Shown here one piece after another: positions 1 to 7,841 of a DNA stretch of 64,000 nt. The notes beneath the pieces are model-generated. The model saw nothing but the letters and a program-made list of their open reading frames with translations, made no database searches and was not told where the DNA came from. Within the stretch, counting starts at the first letter, position 1. The number at the start of each line of letters is the position of its first letter. The stretch is from Akkermansiaceae bacterium (GTDB lineage: Bacteria; Verrucomicrobiota; Verrucomicrobiia; Verrucomicrobiales; Akkermansiaceae). The stretch covers positions 1 through 64,000 of the forward strand of contig CAISTY010000060.1 of NCBI GenBank assembly GCA_903888515.1. Direction: 5' to 3'. The position numbers and the translations under genes are program-made.

Positions 1-60
1 GGCGGTGATACGTTTGGCACGCTCGTCCAAATGCGGCCAAATCGCTTGAAACTTCTGCAT
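1..60 (-). CDS. transposase N-terminus, partial (ISAzo13-like)
   Basis: Reading the minus strand from an ATG at 60 gives 20 codons, MQKFQAIWPHLDERAKRITA, running off the window edge. The pattern 'F..I.PHLDER.KR' resembles the start of ISAzo13-family DDE transposases, recalled from memory; only 20 residues are visible. About 60 bp separate the start from a short AT-rich stretch (96-135) that could be the IS end, after which the TIGR02597-like remnant becomes readable. The call rests on a very short match and could be wrong. Confidence 0.38.
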   Translation of the reverse strand, partial: MQKFQAIWPHLDERAKRITA

Positions 61-140
61 AAGGGTATTGTTTTCCTTCACGAGGAAGCATTTAAGAAAT
101 CTTAAGCTGTTTGTCAAGATTATTTATTTACGCCGCCTTA
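1..140. mobile_element. probable end of an insertion sequence
   Basis: The partial transposase at 1-60 is followed by the AT-rich stretch 96-135 ('gtcaagattatttatttacg' at 113-132). The sequence switches abruptly at about 135-145 to GC-rich coding sequence that continues an interrupted gene. The boundary near 113-135 is inferred. The second terminal repeat and any target duplication lie outside the window. Confidence 0.3.
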
Positions 141-694
141 CCTTCGCCGAGGGTGTGTACACCACTTATTGGCTCGATAACAGCAGCGGCTCCGCCATGT
201 GGATGAAATTGGGCGATGTCAACGACCAGGCATTCACGGTGCTCGCCCCCGGCCACGGGATGTTTGTCAATAAACGCAGTCCCGCCATCTCGCTCCTGGC
301 CTACGGCGAAGTGCGCGCAAACAACTTCATCCGCCCGCTCCACACCGGCATGAGTCTGGTCGGTGGCGGCTATCCGCTCGACCAATCCGTCACTGGTGCC
401 GCAAGTCGCCAAATGACTTTTGCCGCAGGTTTCCTAGGTACCCGTAATTTCAAGACCGCCGACTCGTTCTTTGTTTGGAAGGGCGATGCGAGTTCCGGGA
501 CCAGCGGCTATGACACCTATTACTTGCTCGACACCACCCCCATCACGCCCTTGTTGCAACGATGGGTGAAGGTGGGCGATGCTAACCTGAACCCATGGGA
601 AGCCGCGAAGCTCTTGCTTGGCAATGGCAGTGCCTTCATCCGGGTGCAATCCGACCTACACTCCTACACCATGCCAAGCCCGTGGGCCCCCTAA
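140..694 (+). pseudogene. 5'-truncated TIGR02597-like exported protein
   Basis: The readable protein from about residue 25 of this frame (VYTTYWLDNSSGSAMWMKLGD onwards) resembles the carboxy-terminal two thirds of the TIGR02597 family, a paralogous exported family of unknown function known mainly from Verrucomicrobia. Family-like features are the 'GMSLVGGGYPLD' segment, the 'ADSFFVWKGD' segment, the 'YDTYYLLD' strand and the terminal 'GNGSAFIR'. No signal peptide is present, and the residues encoded by 68-139 (MFSFTRKHLRN...) are AT-rich and probably IS-derived, so the gene appears to have lost its 5' end to the insertion on its left. It lies 43 bp before a PEP-CTERM gene on the same strand. 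Family placement is from recognition, not a search. Confidence 0.5.
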
Positions 695-737
695 TCCACC
701 CATTGCCACCGGTATCAATCAACACCATCAATCAATC

Positions 738-1400
738 ATGAAAGCATATCTCGTCAGAATCATGGCAGCCATCGCAGCCCTGACCGCCGTCAGTCAGGCC
801 GCCTACACGATCAACTTCGGCAGCGATGTCTATGGCGACCTGGTTGACAGCAATGGCAGCAAGCTGGACAACAGCTATCAATTCGAATTGGGGGCGTTTG
901 CCCCGGGTTTCGTGCCAAGTGAGGCGAATATCAACTTATGGCTCGACAATTGGTACGTGTTTGCGCGCGCCACTTACAACCCTACGTTCTCCCACTTTAC
1001 GTTGGCTGTGCAGATGACTGACAATGGCCTGAGTGACAACCCGTGGCTGACACCCGGGGCTCCGAGCTTCGAACTGAAGGAGGCCTATTTGTGGATCTTT
1101 AACAACAATACCACGAATCCAGGGTCCGAGTGGTTGGTGACTCGTGCCACCAATTGGACTTTTCCTGCTGCCGGTGCATGCTGCGGTGGTCAACCGCTCG
1201 AGTGGTCTGTGAGCGATCTGAAGCCGCAGGATGTTCCGCTCCATGGCAAGCAGGGCGACACCGCAGGACCGGGGATATTCACCGATTCTCGCAGCCATTA
1301 CCTGCAAACCTATACCTTCGTGCCGGAACCTTCCGCCGTTTTGCTCGCCACCCTCGGCGGCTTGACCCTCGTGTTGCGCAGGCGGCGTGACGACACATGA
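738..1400 (+). CDS. PEP-CTERM exported protein
   Basis: The start at 738 gives MKAYLVRIMAAIAALTAVSQAA, a normal signal peptide; the frame stays open upstream to 618, but those residues look like shadow sequence. The 220-aa product ends with the tripartite PEP-CTERM signal: 'VPEPS', a hydrophobic stretch (AVLLATLGGLTLVL) and an arginine cluster (RRRRDD). Such proteins are recognised by exosortase in exopolysaccharide-producing Gram-negative bacteria. No exosortase gene is in this window. The mature domain is unrecognised; it shares the layout 'SYQFELGAF..GFVPS..N...W...W' with the next gene ('SFELGVFKDGFVPGSAN'), so the two are probably diverged tandem paralogs with different C-termini. Confidence 0.8.
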   Translation: MKAYLVRIMAAIAALTAVSQAAYTINFGSDVYGDLVDSNGSKLDNSYQFELGAFAPGFVPSEANINLWLDNWYVFARATYNPTFSHFTLAVQMTDNGLSDNPWLTPGAPSFELKEAYLWIFNNNTTNPGSEWLVTRATNWTFPAAGACCGGQPLEWSVSDLKPQDVPLHGKQGDTAGPGIFTDSRSHYLQTYTFVPEPSAVLLATLGGLTLVLRRRRDDT

Positions 1401-1406
1401 TCGATC

Positions 1407-2324
1407 ATGAAGGCGCGACCTGGCTGGATTTTGTTAGGTGTTTCCTGGTGGGTCGGGGCGGCATGCCATGCGGAACAGATCTATTGGTATAGTGTGGGGC
1501 CAATCAGCAATCTAACCAGCGGTGGTGCGGCGATGACCGCAGGTTTCAGTTTTGAATTGGGAGTGTTCAAGGACGGCTTCGTTCCGGGTTCCGCCAACAC
1601 CGCAGATTGGGCGGCCAAGTGGGTGCCCGCGCAACGCAGCACCTACAATCAGGCACTTCAGCGTTTTGACAACCAGTTCACGGTGACGGTGGCCAACCAT
1701 GTGGCACCTTTCACTCAGGATCCGGCTGCCTATGTGTGGGGTTTCCAAGGGGGTGTCGCCTCTTGCGAGTGGATTCTGTTCCGCAAGGATGACTGGACGT
1801 GGCCCGCGCCCGTGGGCAGTCCGCCCAACCCCAATGGCCTGTCATGGAATGCCGCCCATGCCACGGCGGTGTTAGGCAGCATTCATGCGAGTGGCAGTCC
1901 CTTCCTGATGCAATCCGCAGCCGTGACCAACGCCGCATCTCCGCCGACCACCTGGCAGCAATGGCAGGCGGTGGAATTGGCCGGGGTGGCGAACGGCCCG
2001 AACGATGACCCGGATCACGACGGCACGAACAACCTGCTGGAGTTTGTTTTCGGAACGCCGCCCAAGCAGGCGGGTGCGCCGCCACAGACGCCGGTCACGC
2101 GGGTCAACGGGCATTTGCAAATCACCATTCCGCGCCGCATCGATCATCCGGTGGTCTTGACGGTGGAAGTTTCCTCTGATCTAACACATTGGAATGCGGG
2201 GGTGATGTTCACTGAAACAATATCCAACAGTCCGGCGGCGCTGGTGGTACGGGATAAGACGTCATTGAGCCCGGCCAATCCGCGCCGTTTCATGCGTCTC
2301 AAATCCGAACTGCCTGCACCATGA
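1407..2324 (+). CDS. exported protein with Ca-binding-like linker, paralog of upstream PEP-CTERM protein
   Basis: The 305-aa product begins with a signal peptide (MKARPGWILLGVSWWVGAACHA). Residues 45-150 share the 'FELGVFKDGFVPGSAN' and 'EWILFRKDDWTWP' pattern with the preceding PEP-CTERM protein (there 'EWLVTRATNWTFP'), indicating common ancestry. The second half carries 'DDPDHDGTNNLLEFVFGT', the Asp-rich thrombospondin-3/dockerin-like calcium loop that often precedes a small beta-domain at the C-terminus of secreted verrucomicrobial proteins. There is no PEP-CTERM signal, so the two paralogs probably go to different places. The gene starts 6 bp after its neighbour and is likely co-transcribed. 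Confidence 0.7.
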   Translation: MKARPGWILLGVSWWVGAACHAEQIYWYSVGPISNLTSGGAAMTAGFSFELGVFKDGFVPGSANTADWAAKWVPAQRSTYNQALQRFDNQFTVTVANHVAPFTQDPAAYVWGFQGGVASCEWILFRKDDWTWPAPVGSPPNPNGLSWNAAHATAVLGSIHASGSPFLMQSAAVTNAASPPTTWQQWQAVELAGVANGPNDDPDHDGTNNLLEFVFGTPPKQAGAPPQTPVTRVNGHLQITIPRRIDHPVVLTVEVSSDLTHWNAGVMFTETISNSPAALVVRDKTSLSPANPRRFMRLKSELPAP

Positions 2325-2348
2325 ACCCCGCAACAGGGTTCGGGCGAA

Positions 2349-2530
2349 GCCCCATATGCGCTAACTTACTGATGAGTTCTTAGTTTTCCCTACAGTATTT
2401 TTTGTCGCAAAAATGCGCAAGATACGCAATAGCCTGATGGCATTCATTTTTTGTGGCTTCTGTGCTTCTTTGCGGCTAACTGAATGTATTCCAACCTAGG
2501 GACTGCTCAGTAAGTTAGCGCTTATGGGGC
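2349..2530. repeat. small palindromic element (MITE-like)
   Basis: Two imperfect terminal inverted repeats of about 25 bp bound a 182-bp non-coding segment. The left arm is 'gccccatatgcgctaactta' continuing 'ctga' (2349-2372). The right arm (2507-2530) reads as its reverse complement with one or two differences. The right end is followed by a second perfect hairpin, 'ggggcggagcccc' (2526-2538). The interior has a T-rich stretch and the phrase 'tgtgcttctttgcggctaac', which resembles the phrase repeats at 55.6-56.2 kb. No ORF is present. It could be a non-autonomous transposable element or a degraded intergenic repeat. Confidence 0.5.
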
Positions 2531-2823
2531 GGAGCCCCATGGCGTCTGATAACTTCTGACGAGGCATCATCATGCCCCTCCGAAACTACGATGAAACCGG
2601 AACCCAAACCCGATCAGAGCGTGGCAATCTAGCAAAATAACGACGATGTCAATTTGCGAATCTCATACGATATCAATTCGGCCCGCAACATTGAATATGA
2701 AATTAGTCAGCACTGGCAGTGAGCCACCACCCGCCCCGTCCCGGCCTTGTCCCTCCCACAGCCAGCCTGCCACGCAGGCCCAGAACCTCACCCTGCCAAA
2801 AAGCCCTCGCGCCCTGGCCCGGC
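2531..2823. other. intergenic stretch without a convincing gene
   Basis: Base composition falls toward 50 % GC. Only short frames with no recognisable content are present (for example MSICESHTISIRPATL... at 2646). No promoter or RNA structure stands out beyond the hairpin closing the palindromic element. The region looks like decayed DNA between the mobile element and the DUF4329 fragment. Confidence 0.5.
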
Positions 2824-3390
2824 TCAACGCGCCCAAAATCCAGCCTCAAAAGAAATAAAAAATGGTGGAAGTGGAGGAAGTGGACCTGTAGCAAAATGAG
2901 TATCCATGTTATCGTTTCTGTCCCTCCAAGTGCCACCGAAACGCCCGTTTTTTCTTGCCCAATTAAGATCGTCACCACTAAGTCCTCCGCTATCAGGATG
3001 TGTGTGATAGCCTCCTACTTGCTTATCACCTTGTAGGCACTTTGGTTTTGTGTTAATCACAACTCTTCCATGTTGCTTATCAGTACCCGCCTCCGCGAAA
3101 TAATACTTTACGACTAACACGTTATCTTTAATTACACAACTCCTACACACTTGGCCACCGTATTCATAGCTCTTAGGCTCAGGATCGTAACTTGTATATA
3201 TCCAGGATTCGCCGGGCTGTCCGTTCTTGGTCGGTGCGTTCCCATTCCTTTGGCATGCGCTCCCGGCGGTAACGCGCCACCTTTGACATTCAGACGTGGG
3301 CCGGCTCTCCAACGGTTGGCGGTCGAGAAAGATTACGTGGTCACCATCAGCGCCAATCAGAATCGTCTGGTCATCGACAAGACCACCCAT
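2824..3390 (-). CDS. orphan DUF4329 / JAMM-like toxin-type domain
   Basis: Residues 46-165 (nucleotides about 3255-2900) resemble DUF4329, a domain mostly found at the C-terminus of Rhs/polymorphic toxins. The hallmark is 'VGGYHTHPDSGGLSGDD', an H-x-H...S-x-x-D arrangement like JAMM metallopeptidases; 'VCRSCVIKDNVLVVKYYFAEAG' forms the preceding strands. The first 45 residues are antisense to GC-rich sequence and look unrelated, so the native N-terminus (normally a large Rhs or PAAR carrier) is missing. This stretch is clearly richer in AT than its neighbours, which suggests transfer. The tail 'PLPPLPPFFISF' suggests a slipped end. It is best read as a displaced toxin tip; whether it is expressed is unknown. 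Confidence 0.45.
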   Translation of the reverse strand: MGGLVDDQTILIGADGDHVIFLDRQPLESRPTSECQRWRVTAGSACQRNGNAPTKNGQPGESWIYTSYDPEPKSYEYGGQVCRSCVIKDNVLVVKYYFAEAGTDKQHGRVVINTKPKCLQGDKQVGGYHTHPDSGGLSGDDLNWARKNGRFGGTWRDRNDNMDTHFATGPLPPLPPFFISFEAGFWAR

Positions 3391-3449
3391 TTTGTGCGCA
3401 ACGAGAAGTTATGGGTGGATGCTGCCCGCGCCGTCAAGTCACGGGAAGC

Positions 3450-4835
3450 TCACCAATCGCCGATGCCGCGTTTGTCTTCGAGTTCCGGGTCGTGGATGTT
3501 GAATTCGATGCGGCTGAAGGCGGCGAGCTTGAAGGTGGCGGTGCCGAAGTTCTGGCTTGATCCTATCAGGACGCCGTCGCCCACGTCATCAAGCCGGAAG
3601 ACGATTGACGAACCATCCGGGAAACGCGCGCGAATATCGCCGTTGCGGAGAATGCTGCGTTCCCGTTCGACTTTTTTCAGGGTGATCGTGTGGAGTCTGT
3701 TGACGGGAAGTTTGAAATCGCCCATGGGGGTTTTCATCGTGACGACTCCCTCGTGGATCGAGATCACCTCACCCTCGAGGGTGTCGCCATTGGCAAGTTC
3801 CATGCGCCCTTCCTTGGACTTATCCTGCACCGCAGGTTTGGGCTGCTCCACCATCCCCCCTTGCATGTTGAACTGACGCATCATGCCGATCCGCGGTGCG
3901 GGCATCTGGTCCACCAACCCGTCCCACGGCGCAATCCCAATCTCCGAAATCCGCAATGGCGACGGTGTCGTGGCAACAAACTGCAGGCAACGGCCGAACT
4001 TGCCTTTTGCGACATTCGGATCCGACCAGACTTCGACCATGCGATCATTGACTAACAAACATATCTTGCCGGTTTTGATGCTCGCCCGGACGCAGATGTG
4101 GACCTTGTCGTTTTCAATCAGCGCCTGCACATTCGTGCTGCCGAGGAAAGTCTGGGTCTTGCAACTGCGCATATAGATGTTGCCACGCTGGAAGGTGATT
4201 TCATAACCTGATGAGGAATCGTCGGCAAAAGGGTCATTCGTAAAAGCGAGCAGCTTGAATCCGAGCGCGTCGCCCTTCCAGGCAAGGTCGAATGTAATGG
4301 CGCACTCATCGGTCAGCAAGCCATCCCTGGCGATGCTTCCCGCCGCATTGGAACGGAACGCCGATCGACTGTAGCTCCATGCCGGCTTGTCACCCGTTTG
4401 TCGCCAACCATCCAGCCCGCTCGGACCGTTGTATAAGTAGGCCATCTTTTCCGCAATCGTCACGCCGGCGATCATCACCAGGTTGAAGTTCATGCGTCCC
4501 GCGTACCAGGTGTCCAAGGCAACCGCATCATCCGTCACCGATGCGAGTTGGCCGCGAACCACATCACCGTTGGTCAGCTTGATCGTCGCCTCATGTCCCG
4601 CGGGGGGGGGCAGCAGGGTCGCAGGCAGCGAGAGATCCACGACGTGCTTGAGGAAAAAAGCCGCCGGTTTCTCCAGCATCGGCGATTTCCACACCATCCG
4701 GTCGGAGGAAAGCGATGTCACCGATCCAACCAGCCGATCGTTGTTAGAGAAACGCACGACGGCTTCTGCTTCATCCGCAGCGGCGGCTCCGGCAATGGCG
4801 AGGCAGAACAACAGCATCGGGAACAGCGGTTTCAT
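3450..4835 (-). CDS. exported protein, tandem paralog 3 (NGD-G repeats + LamG-like middle)
   Basis: The 461-aa product has a signal peptide (MKPLFPMLLFCLAIAGAAAA). Short beta-rich modules of the form 'L.NGD...G....V....V...T..G...LPV..L..I' occur near residues 25-75, 85-125 and 345-400 (for example 'KLTNGDVVRGQLASVTDD' and 'ELANGDTLEGEVISIHEG'). A central 170-residue part ('YNGPSGLDGW', 'ITFDLAWKGDALGFKLLAF', 'ICLLVNDRMVEVW') looks like a concanavalin/DUF1080-like beta-sandwich. It is the last gene of a minus-strand operon and overlaps its upstream neighbour by ATGA (4832-4835). It shares the architecture of the next two genes. No catalytic residues can be named; a surface or periplasmic binding role is a guess. 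Confidence 0.75.
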   Translation of the reverse strand: MKPLFPMLLFCLAIAGAAAADEAEAVVRFSNNDRLVGSVTSLSSDRMVWKSPMLEKPAAFFLKHVVDLSLPATLLPPPAGHEATIKLTNGDVVRGQLASVTDDAVALDTWYAGRMNFNLVMIAGVTIAEKMAYLYNGPSGLDGWRQTGDKPAWSYSRSAFRSNAAGSIARDGLLTDECAITFDLAWKGDALGFKLLAFTNDPFADDSSSGYEITFQRGNIYMRSCKTQTFLGSTNVQALIENDKVHICVRASIKTGKICLLVNDRMVEVWSDPNVAKGKFGRCLQFVATTPSPLRISEIGIAPWDGLVDQMPAPRIGMMRQFNMQGGMVEQPKPAVQDKSKEGRMELANGDTLEGEVISIHEGVVTMKTPMGDFKLPVNRLHTITLKKVERERSILRNGDIRARFPDGSSIVFRLDDVGDGVLIGSSQNFGTATFKLAAFSRIEFNIHDPELEDKRGIGDW

Positions 4836-6205
4836 GGGCCGGGTGGGATCTTGGGTTTGGGTTTGGGATCGGTCCGTTCCGGAGCCACGGATTTGGCATC
4901 CATTCGTTCCATGGCCAGAATCCCTTGCCGGAGGATTTTCAATTTGCCTAACAAAGGATGAACGGCGGAAACCGTGTCATCACTGAACTGGCAGGAGGAC
5001 ACCCGCAACGCTCCGCCACCACGGATGCGCAGCACCAACGAGTGGCCCGCTTGTTCGGCAATTGCGGCGCCTTTTTCGGCAAAAAACACCGTCGAGAAAT
5101 CCGTTGCCGGGATCTCTAACATATCCTTCTTGAAATCACTTTTGAAGATGAAAACCTGTGCATCATCCGTCTTGCGGATCTCCATCAGGTGTCCGCTCCA
5201 GCGGTCGTTCTTGCGGGTGATCAGGCTGTCGGTCTTCAGGTCATCACGTTTTTCGGCAAGGGTGTCGTCGCGTGAATCATCATATTCGAGGACTTCAATG
5301 TCGGAAATTTCCTGCGGGTTGCCGCTCGGTGAGTTGCAGACCAAGGTGATTCCCGATCCATCCGGCACGACGCGGACGGGATCGCGAAACTTGCCCTCGG
5401 ACTCGCCGTTGAGAAGGAGATGCAACCGGGTATCCCTGCGGTTGACCCTGAGTTCCACTTGCAACTGGTGCTCGGGGTACATGTCGGGCTTGCGTTTATC
5501 AAGTCGCACGATGGTGATATATCGATTCCCACTGGCAGACTCGCGCTTGATTTCCAGTCCGGCACCGCCGAACTGCAGGTAATAACGGTCGCTAGGATTA
5601 TCTTTCGCCTTGAGCGGATCGGCAAAAAAGATCTGGAAATTGGGCATCTGCCTGGCCTGCCACCTGAGGGTGAAACGCAGGATGAACTGTTGGGGCAAAG
5701 GGAGGTTTTTGGATGCCGTGGCCTGACCGTTGGAGATCAGGCTGTTGCGTTCGAAGATCCAGTTTTTCGCTTCGCCCTCTTTGGTGGACCATTCGGCGAG
5801 GTTGTTAGGGCCGGCATAGATCAAGGTGCGCTTGAGGATCCCGAGTTGCAGGGATTTCACGGACTCCCGCGGGATTTCCAAGCGTCCCGCCTCGGGAGAC
5901 ACGACGGTGAGTTTCCCGTCATTGAAGGCCTCAAGAGTCACGGGCAAAAGGTCACCGTTCGCGAGTTCAACGCATGAGGCTGGCGGATTGGGCACGGCGC
6001 CTTGGGAGCTGAATGTGACTTTGTCGACGGTGCCCTTTTTCAACAGAATGGGTTCCGGTGTAAGGTCGCTGGCCAATTCCATCACACCCGCCTCGTTGAT
6101 AGAACGCACACTGCCCGTAAGTTGTGACCCGCCACCCAGGGTGATGTTGTCCGCGTTGAGCGGGCCGGACAGGCCGCACCCACACAAAACGCTGAGCCGC
6201 AGCAT
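4832..6205 (-). CDS. exported protein, tandem paralog 2
   Basis: I chose the start at 6205 (MLRLSVLCGCGLSGPLNA, a signal-peptide-like N-terminus 4 bp after the upstream stop) over the longer frame beginning at 6232, which would overlap the upstream gene by 23 bp. The 457-aa protein repeats the family layout. Modules 'GGGSQLTGSVRSINEAGV' and 'ELANGDLLPVTLEAFNDG' come first, a LamG-like central domain ('YAGPNNLAEW', 'FILRFTLRWQARQMPNFQIFF', 'LHLLLNGESEGKF') follows, then further modules, and a Pro/Lys tail ends it. The N-terminal half of the signal region contains cysteines (VLCGCGLSGP), so a lipoprotein is possible. It is translationally coupled to the following paralog. Function unknown. Confidence 0.72.
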   Translation of the reverse strand: MLRLSVLCGCGLSGPLNADNITLGGGSQLTGSVRSINEAGVMELASDLTPEPILLKKGTVDKVTFSSQGAVPNPPASCVELANGDLLPVTLEAFNDGKLTVVSPEAGRLEIPRESVKSLQLGILKRTLIYAGPNNLAEWSTKEGEAKNWIFERNSLISNGQATASKNLPLPQQFILRFTLRWQARQMPNFQIFFADPLKAKDNPSDRYYLQFGGAGLEIKRESASGNRYITIVRLDKRKPDMYPEHQLQVELRVNRRDTRLHLLLNGESEGKFRDPVRVVPDGSGITLVCNSPSGNPQEISDIEVLEYDDSRDDTLAEKRDDLKTDSLITRKNDRWSGHLMEIRKTDDAQVFIFKSDFKKDMLEIPATDFSTVFFAEKGAAIAEQAGHSLVLRIRGGGALRVSSCQFSDDTVSAVHPLLGKLKILRQGILAMERMDAKSVAPERTDPKPKPKIPPGP

Positions 6206-6209
6206 GGTG

Positions 6210-7841
6210 TTAGAAATCCACATCCCAGTCATCGGTGATTTGTTTGGAGGAATTGAAATCGAGCATTACGGCGGCATCCAGACTCAGGTTGAGGGTGCCG
6301 ACGCTTGGGCTGAGCATTTCGAGGGTGGAGCCGTTGCTGGAAACCGGACGCCCCGAGACAAATCCGATAGGGCCGAAGCGGACGACGAAATTATCCGCAG
6401 GTTCTTCCGGCGCGGCGGCAAGCCGTTTGCTGGCGAAGCGGATCTCGGCAACTTCCTGGAGCGGAAAGTGGAATTTTCCGTGTTTCCCTTCGAAGAGGAC
6501 CTTGCCCTCCTTGTCGAGACCATCGACCCGGCCGGCGTAACGATCGGTGCCATTGGCCATCAGGACGATGTCCTGATCGTCCATCTGCAAACTGCGTGCG
6601 GAGTCCGGCATGCCGTTCCATTCCGAGACGATGATGTCCGAGATCCGGATAGGCGTGTCGTCGCCCTGCACCACGAATCCGAATCCCTCACCCTTGCCCG
6701 CGAACTGTTTGCCGGCGCGGTCGGTCCCGTTGTTTTCATACCACTGCGTGATGAACTCATCATTGACGAAGAGCGAGATTTCTCCGCTGTGCCGGTTGCT
6801 CCGCACTTCCACTGTCGCCGCGCCCGTTTCCATGAGCCGGAGGTTGTTGTGATTCATCTGGACTGGTTCCAGCGCGGGATTTTCGTCCTCGTTGACGGAC
6901 GTGCGATATAACATGATATAGTTCGAATATATTTGGAGGACATAGCTGTTGCCGAACAAGCGGGCGAGATCGGCGGTATCTCCGGGCATCATCCTGCGGA
7001 CATTCTCCTTCTTGCGTCCCGTCTCCTCTTTGGGTTTCGAGCGGGTGAAATCCGCGTGAAATCCTAACGAGACACACAAGCGGTTCTTCCATGCGAGATT
7101 AAAGCGGAGCACCGCACGATCCGGCATCCCGGTCTCGCGAATGAGCGTGGTGCCACCATGCTTGCTCTTCCAATACCATGCCGAACCGGAAAAAAACCAG
7201 CGGCCCGGTTGGATCCCGGCATCCTTGTCCAACTTGTCATCCTTGGCCTTGTCATCCTTGGCCTTGTCATCCTTGGCCTTGTCATCCTTGGCCTTGTCAT
7301 CCTTGGTCTTGTCATCCTTGGCCTTGTCATCCTTGGCCTTGTCATCCTTGGCCTTGTCCGCGGGCACTGCGCTTGGCAAGCCTTCGGGAAACGAAGCATG
7401 AGTCATTTTCCATTCATCCTCGACAAAGGGGCCGTGATAATACATCCGCCCGCCTAACGGATTTGGAGCCACTAGGGAAACATGCCTGCGGGGGATGCGC
7501 AACACCCCGGCATAGGTCGTGTCCAAGGTGACCTGATCGTCGTCAATGCCGGTGATGGTTCCGGGAATCCGGTCGCCATTGACAAGGCCCAGATGGGACA
7601 GCGATTCCAGTGGTTTCAAGGGGCGTCCGCCGTGGAGGACCACATGGCGGATCCGGGTGGTTTTGAAATCGACCGGTGCGGCGAGATCCGCGCGCTGCCA
7701 AACCGCCCGGGGACCCTCCTTGATGCCGACAAACGTGCCGTGCAGTTGGTCGCTATTGGTGAAACGCAGCAGATCCGGAGCACCGGCGGCGGTGAGAACG
7801 GCCATGGAAAACCACCAGGGAATGAGAATGGTGCGGATCAT
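6210..7841 (-). CDS. exported protein, tandem paralog 1, with AKDDK repeat insert
   Basis: The start at 7841 gives MIRTILIPWWFSMAVLTAAGAP, a signal peptide, and makes an ATGA overlap with the stop of the prenyltransferase-like gene; the frame is open to 7994 but that extension is antisense-like. The 543-aa product has the family order: 'FTNSDQLHGTFVGIKEG' and 'GLVNGDRIPGTITGIDDD' modules, LamG-like centre ('VLRFNLAWKNRLCVSLGFH', 'ISLFVNDEFITQWYENNG'), then 'LMANGTDRYAGRVDGLDKEG' and a last module. Between the modules and the centre it carries eight copies of a charged pentapeptide (AKDDK), absent from the two other paralogs. The repeat probably forms a flexible or helical linker. Function unknown. 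Confidence 0.75.
   Translation of the reverse strand: MIRTILIPWWFSMAVLTAAGAPDLLRFTNSDQLHGTFVGIKEGPRAVWQRADLAAPVDFKTTRIRHVVLHGGRPLKPLESLSHLGLVNGDRIPGTITGIDDDQVTLDTTYAGVLRIPRRHVSLVAPNPLGGRMYYHGPFVEDEWKMTHASFPEGLPSAVPADKAKDDKAKDDKAKDDKTKDDKAKDDKAKDDKAKDDKAKDDKLDKDAGIQPGRWFFSGSAWYWKSKHGGTTLIRETGMPDRAVLRFNLAWKNRLCVSLGFHADFTRSKPKEETGRKKENVRRMMPGDTADLARLFGNSYVLQIYSNYIMLYRTSVNEDENPALEPVQMNHNNLRLMETGAATVEVRSNRHSGEISLFVNDEFITQWYENNGTDRAGKQFAGKGEGFGFVVQGDDTPIRISDIIVSEWNGMPDSARSLQMDDQDIVLMANGTDRYAGRVDGLDKEGKVLFEGKHGKFHFPLQEVAEIRFASKRLAAAPEEPADNFVVRFGPIGFVSGRPVSSNGSTLEMLSPSVGTLNLSLDAAVMLDFNSSKQITDDWDVDF
7233..7352 (-). repeat. eight-copy 15-bp coding tandem repeat
   Basis: The unit 'cttgtcatccttggc' (plus-strand reading) is repeated eight times without gaps, with a single base change in the fifth copy (ggt for ggc). 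On the minus strand it encodes AKDDK x8, with one TKDDK. The near-identity at nucleotide level points to recent expansion by slippage. All copies stay in frame. Confidence 0.95.

Noticed and set aside
3261-3450. Protein-like plus-strand text (LAVEKDYVVTISANQNRLV)
   Set aside because: It may be the remnant of a gene, but no start, family or extent could be supported.
5826-6911. 361-codon plus-strand ORF across two paralog genes
   Set aside because: Antisense to two genes with clear signal peptides and conserved layout.
7141-7531. Leu/Ser-, Leu/Gly- or Pro/Trp-rich repetitive ORFs on the plus strand
   Set aside because: They are the complementary reading of the AKDDK coding repeat.
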